Shown piece by piece: positions 61,747-64,000 of a DNA stretch of 64,000 nt. The stretch is taken from NCBI RefSeq assembly GCF_014698825.1, contig NZ_JACJTT010000012.1:1-64000 (forward strand), written 5' to 3'. How positions within the stretch are numbered: position 1 is the first letter of the stretch; the number at the start of each line of letters is the position of its first letter. Position numbers and translations under genes: made by a program. A model generated the notes under the pieces. It worked only from the letters and a program-made list of their open reading frames with translations. It was not told the DNA's origin and searched no databases. The DNA comes from Richelia sinica FACHB-800. GTDB taxonomy: Bacteria; Cyanobacteriota; Cyanobacteriia; Cyanobacteriales; Nostocaceae.

Positions 61747-63306
61747 TTAGGAATCTGTACTCTGTTTGTCTTCAAAACGTCTGACAATTCGAGACAGTTC
61801 TGCCTTTTCATCGATGCTAACGCGGGTAGGAGCACCGCTGACAATTCTTTCGTAATTCCGGAAAGAATCTTTAATTTCGGGCCCGTCAGCCGTAATATTG
61901 TACTCGCGGATGCCTTTATCGTGCCACGATCCTCTCATTTTAAAAACGTTAATGGCCCGCGACATCTCACCCCGAATTTCTACGTACTGCAACATTAAAA
62001 TCGTGTCGGTAATAGTAGAAATATGTGAGTCAGTAATGGAATGAGACCCCATAAACTGGTCAGTTGTATTGGTAAAAAACCCAGTTATTTCTTCTTGTTT
62101 GGCATAACCTGTCACACCAATTACAAACTGTCTAAAGGCATTATTTGTTACTCCTCTAGCTAGGGCAGAAAGGGAATCAATGGCGATACGGGCGGGCTTA
62201 AAATCCGCAATTTCCGACTTAATAATTTGTAGGTGATCCTCTAATCCTGTGGATTCAGGATAGGTACAAATTATCTTTAATAGTCCCTGACGTTCTAAAT
62301 CCTCAAAGTCTATCCCCCAAGAGTAGGCATTGCGAGATAGTTGGGCGCGGGATTCTTCGTAGGCAAACAATATCGCTCTTTCGCCAGTAACACACCCATC
62401 TTGCAAAAATTTACTGACTAACAAGGTTTTACCAGTACCTGTAGCTCCGGTGGCTAAAATAATGGAATCTTTAAAGAATCCACCACCGCACATTTCATCT
62501 AGTGTTTTCACACCAGAAGATACTCGCACATTGGAAGAACGTTGCGTTAATCGCATTGCTCCCAATGGGAAAATGTTCACGCCTTCATTAGTAATTGTGA
62601 AAGGATATTCACCTTTCATGTGAGTTGTTCCGCGCAATTTGAGAATTTCAATCGTCCTGCGGCGGCGTTCTCCTTCTAAAACATTGCGAACAATCACCAC
62701 GTTATCAGATACAAATTCTTCTACGCCAAAGGAGGCAACAGGGCCGTATTCTTCACTTCTTTCTGTGGTAATTACTGTAGTGACATTGAGTTGCTTGAGT
62801 CTGGCTACTAAGCGGAAGATTTCCCGTCTGACTACACCCACTGCTTCATATTGTTGAAAGATAGCGGTGATTGAATCGATGGCTACTCGTTTGGCTTGAT
62901 ACTTACGAATGGCATACTGTAACCGTTCAATTAAAGCTGATAAGTCAAAATTCCCAACTATATCCTGTCCTTCCGGGTCTGGGGAAGCATCAAGAATAAA
63001 GAGTTTGCCTTCTTGGATGAGACGTTGCAAATTCCAGCCAAAAATGTGGGCGTTTTTAATAATGTCACTGGGTGATTCCTCGAAAGTCACAAACACACCT
63101 GGATCATCAAAGTAGGTGATGCCGTTATAGAGAAACTGTAAAGACAATAAGGTTTTTCCGGTTCCAGACGTACCGCTCACGAGGGTTGTTCTACCCACTG
63201 GTAAACCACCATGACTGATGTCGTCAAAGCCCTCAATCATCGTGCGAATTTTTTCTACACCCCCAGTTGGTGTGTTGTTTTGCTCTGGCTGGACTGTTTC
63301 ACTCAT
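61747..63306 (-). CDS. kaiC: Circadian clock ATPase/autokinase KaiC
   Basis: 519 aa, same length as Synechococcus KaiC. Duplicated RecA-like domains: CI with Walker A GTSGTGKT (about 47-54) and catalytic Glu pair TFEESPSD; CII with GATGTGKT (about 287-294) and YEESRAQ. The phosphorylation sites are present as S430-T431 in SHISTITDT, equivalent to S431/T432. The C-terminal KaiA-binding tail follows (about 490-519). It acts as the hexameric core of the clock with KaiA and KaiB. kaiB lies 171 nt upstream on the same strand. Confidence 0.98.
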   Translation of the reverse strand: MSETVQPEQNNTPTGGVEKIRTMIEGFDDISHGGLPVGRTTLVSGTSGTGKTLLSLQFLYNGITYFDDPGVFVTFEESPSDIIKNAHIFGWNLQRLIQEGKLFILDASPDPEGQDIVGNFDLSALIERLQYAIRKYQAKRVAIDSITAIFQQYEAVGVVRREIFRLVARLKQLNVTTVITTERSEEYGPVASFGVEEFVSDNVVIVRNVLEGERRRRTIEILKLRGTTHMKGEYPFTITNEGVNIFPLGAMRLTQRSSNVRVSSGVKTLDEMCGGGFFKDSIILATGATGTGKTLLVSKFLQDGCVTGERAILFAYEESRAQLSRNAYSWGIDFEDLERQGLLKIICTYPESTGLEDHLQIIKSEIADFKPARIAIDSLSALARGVTNNAFRQFVIGVTGYAKQEEITGFFTNTTDQFMGSHSITDSHISTITDTILMLQYVEIRGEMSRAINVFKMRGSWHDKGIREYNITADGPEIKDSFRNYERIVSGAPTRVSIDEKAELSRIVRRFEDKQSTDS

Positions 63307-63477
63307 TGTTGTTTATATTTCAGTGTATAGAACTAGTTTTTTAAACTGAGTTGCGTGAGAATTTAGTTTTAATGAATAAATTGAAGAATATTTCATTCTA
63401 CCGAAGAAAGGGACGAAAATACCTTTTTATCCTGGTGAAATTGGCTGATGTCCATGACAACACAGTGGTGTGAGGTG

Positions 63478-63795
63478 TTAGCTATCGGCTTTTTCTTCTT
63501 CACTTAGTTCTTCATAAAGTAGGTCTAATCCTATTAATACTCTTTCTCGATCTGATAAGTCACCGATGATTTTGCGAACTGGCGGTGGTAGAATTTTCGA
63601 TAATGTGGGTGTGGCTAAAATTTTATCTTCTTCAGCTAGTTGGGGATTTTTCAGTACGTCGATGACTTTCAGTGCATAAACACCTTGAAATTCCTGGTCT
63701 AGAATATTTTTGAGTGTTTTTAATGCCCGTACTGAGTTAGGAGTATTTCCCGCTACATAGAGCTTGAGAACATAGGTCTTTGTAGATTTATTCAT
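63478..63795 (-). CDS. kaiB: Circadian clock protein KaiB
   Basis: 105 aa. Fold-switching thioredoxin-like protein that binds the KaiC CI ring at night and sequesters KaiA. Diagnostic stretches: [67 protein letters not shown] and the acidic end [11 protein letters not shown]. kaiA, expected upstream, is not inside the window. Confidence 0.98.
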   Translation of the reverse strand: MNKSTKTYVLKLYVAGNTPNSVRALKTLKNILDQEFQGVYALKVIDVLKNPQLAEEDKILATPTLSKILPPPVRKIIGDLSDRERVLIGLDLLYEELSEEEKADS

Positions 63796-63848
63796 AAATG
63801 TACAGGCTAGATTGGAGTATATAAAAACAAAATAGGCTGATACATTTG

Positions 63849-63876
63849 CCTATATTTTCAGATGATAACAAGTCAA
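63849..63876 (-). promoter_or_regulatory. Possible kaiBC promoter
   Basis: On the minus strand TTGACT (63876-63871) and TATAGG (63854-63849) are 16 nt apart, about 55 nt before the kaiB ATG. Prediction by eye; kaiBC are clock-regulated in other cyanobacteria. Confidence 0.3.
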
Positions 63877-64000
63877 AGGACTAGTAATAGTTCAGGATTC
63901 TAGTACAACATGGCGTAAGCTAATTAATCATTAAAAATTACAGAAAAGCTATTGGCAGAATGCTTTTTTAATTGTTAATTGTTAATTTTTCATTCTATTC

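Noticed and set aside
63795-64000. Looked for the end of kaiA upstream of kaiB
   Set aside because: No reading frame resembling the KaiA C terminus is present on the minus strand before the window edge; only AT-rich DNA with TTAATTG repeats.

Overview
This window is chromosomal DNA from a cyanobacterium, almost certainly a filamentous heterocyst-forming one (Nostoc/Anabaena type). The evidence is: many HIP1 octamers (GCGATCGC); the clock genes kaiB and kaiC followed by a TolC-type protein in the order known for the heterocyst exporter hgdD; cyanobacterial markers (NdhD, Psb32/TPM, the photosystem II S4-domain protein, a DUF92/VTE6-like protein); very large PAS/GAF hybrid kinases; and tandem heptamer repeats with short dispersed repeats in the intergenic DNA. 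No tRNA, rRNA, CRISPR array or prophage is visible. The only transposase trace is the first 14 codons of an IS630-like gene at the left edge.

Layout. (1) 1-4017: IS630 edge, then a cyclic-amidohydrolase gene divergent from an aspartyl/asparaginyl beta-hydroxylase-like gene, an enone reductase of the ZADH2 type and a SnoaL-like protein. This looks like a small accessory metabolic cluster. (2) 4018-7107: a long leader, a PAS histidine kinase and a REC-AraC response regulator. (3) 7270-13035: ndhD, glycolate dehydrogenase subunits glcE-glcF, hisC. (4) 13297-24651: two tandem paralogous hybrid kinases (2312 and 1414 aa) with REC-GAF-PASn-HK-REC architecture. The smaller keeps a full DXCF cyanobacteriochrome signature; the larger has lost parts of it. 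(5) 24710-30792: dapB, cobH, a Psb32-like protein, stress/membrane small proteins and an alpha/beta hydrolase. (6) 31002-35032: an amidohydrolase_2 and a flavin-dependent monooxygenase that share a C-terminal tail, plus a small membrane protein. (7) 35106-38461: a type-I-secretion-like ABC exporter with a degenerate C39 domain, preceded by a parvulin. (8) 38751-47050: DUF92/VTE6-like, hemE, an epimerase, a B12-radical SAM enzyme and a ClC-CBS-USP chloride transporter. (9) 47188-53371: an ethylene-receptor-like hybrid kinase, a TPR protein, an orphan PstB-like ATPase and dusB. (10) 53677-55010: a cobalamin riboswitch controlling a DUF1636 gene and cobK. (11) 55148-63795: coiled-coil protein, SDR, PSII S4 protein, GNAT, small proteins, hgdD-like tolC, kaiC and kaiB.

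Themes. Signal input is heavily represented: a light-type GAF, an ethylene-type sensor, a PAS kinase with its regulator, and the circadian clock. Tetrapyrrole and cobalamin metabolism recurs (hemE, cobH, cobK under a B12 riboswitch, a B12-dependent radical SAM enzyme). Several proteins keep a family fold but change a key residue: beta-hydroxylase His to Tyr, ClC gating Glu to Gln, C39 triad lost, PstB Q-loop Gln to Pro, GAF His to Asp. These substitutions, the shared tail of the monooxygenase/amidohydrolase pair and the diverging tandem photoreceptor-like kinases are the observations most worth following up. No single complete new system is proven from sequence alone.
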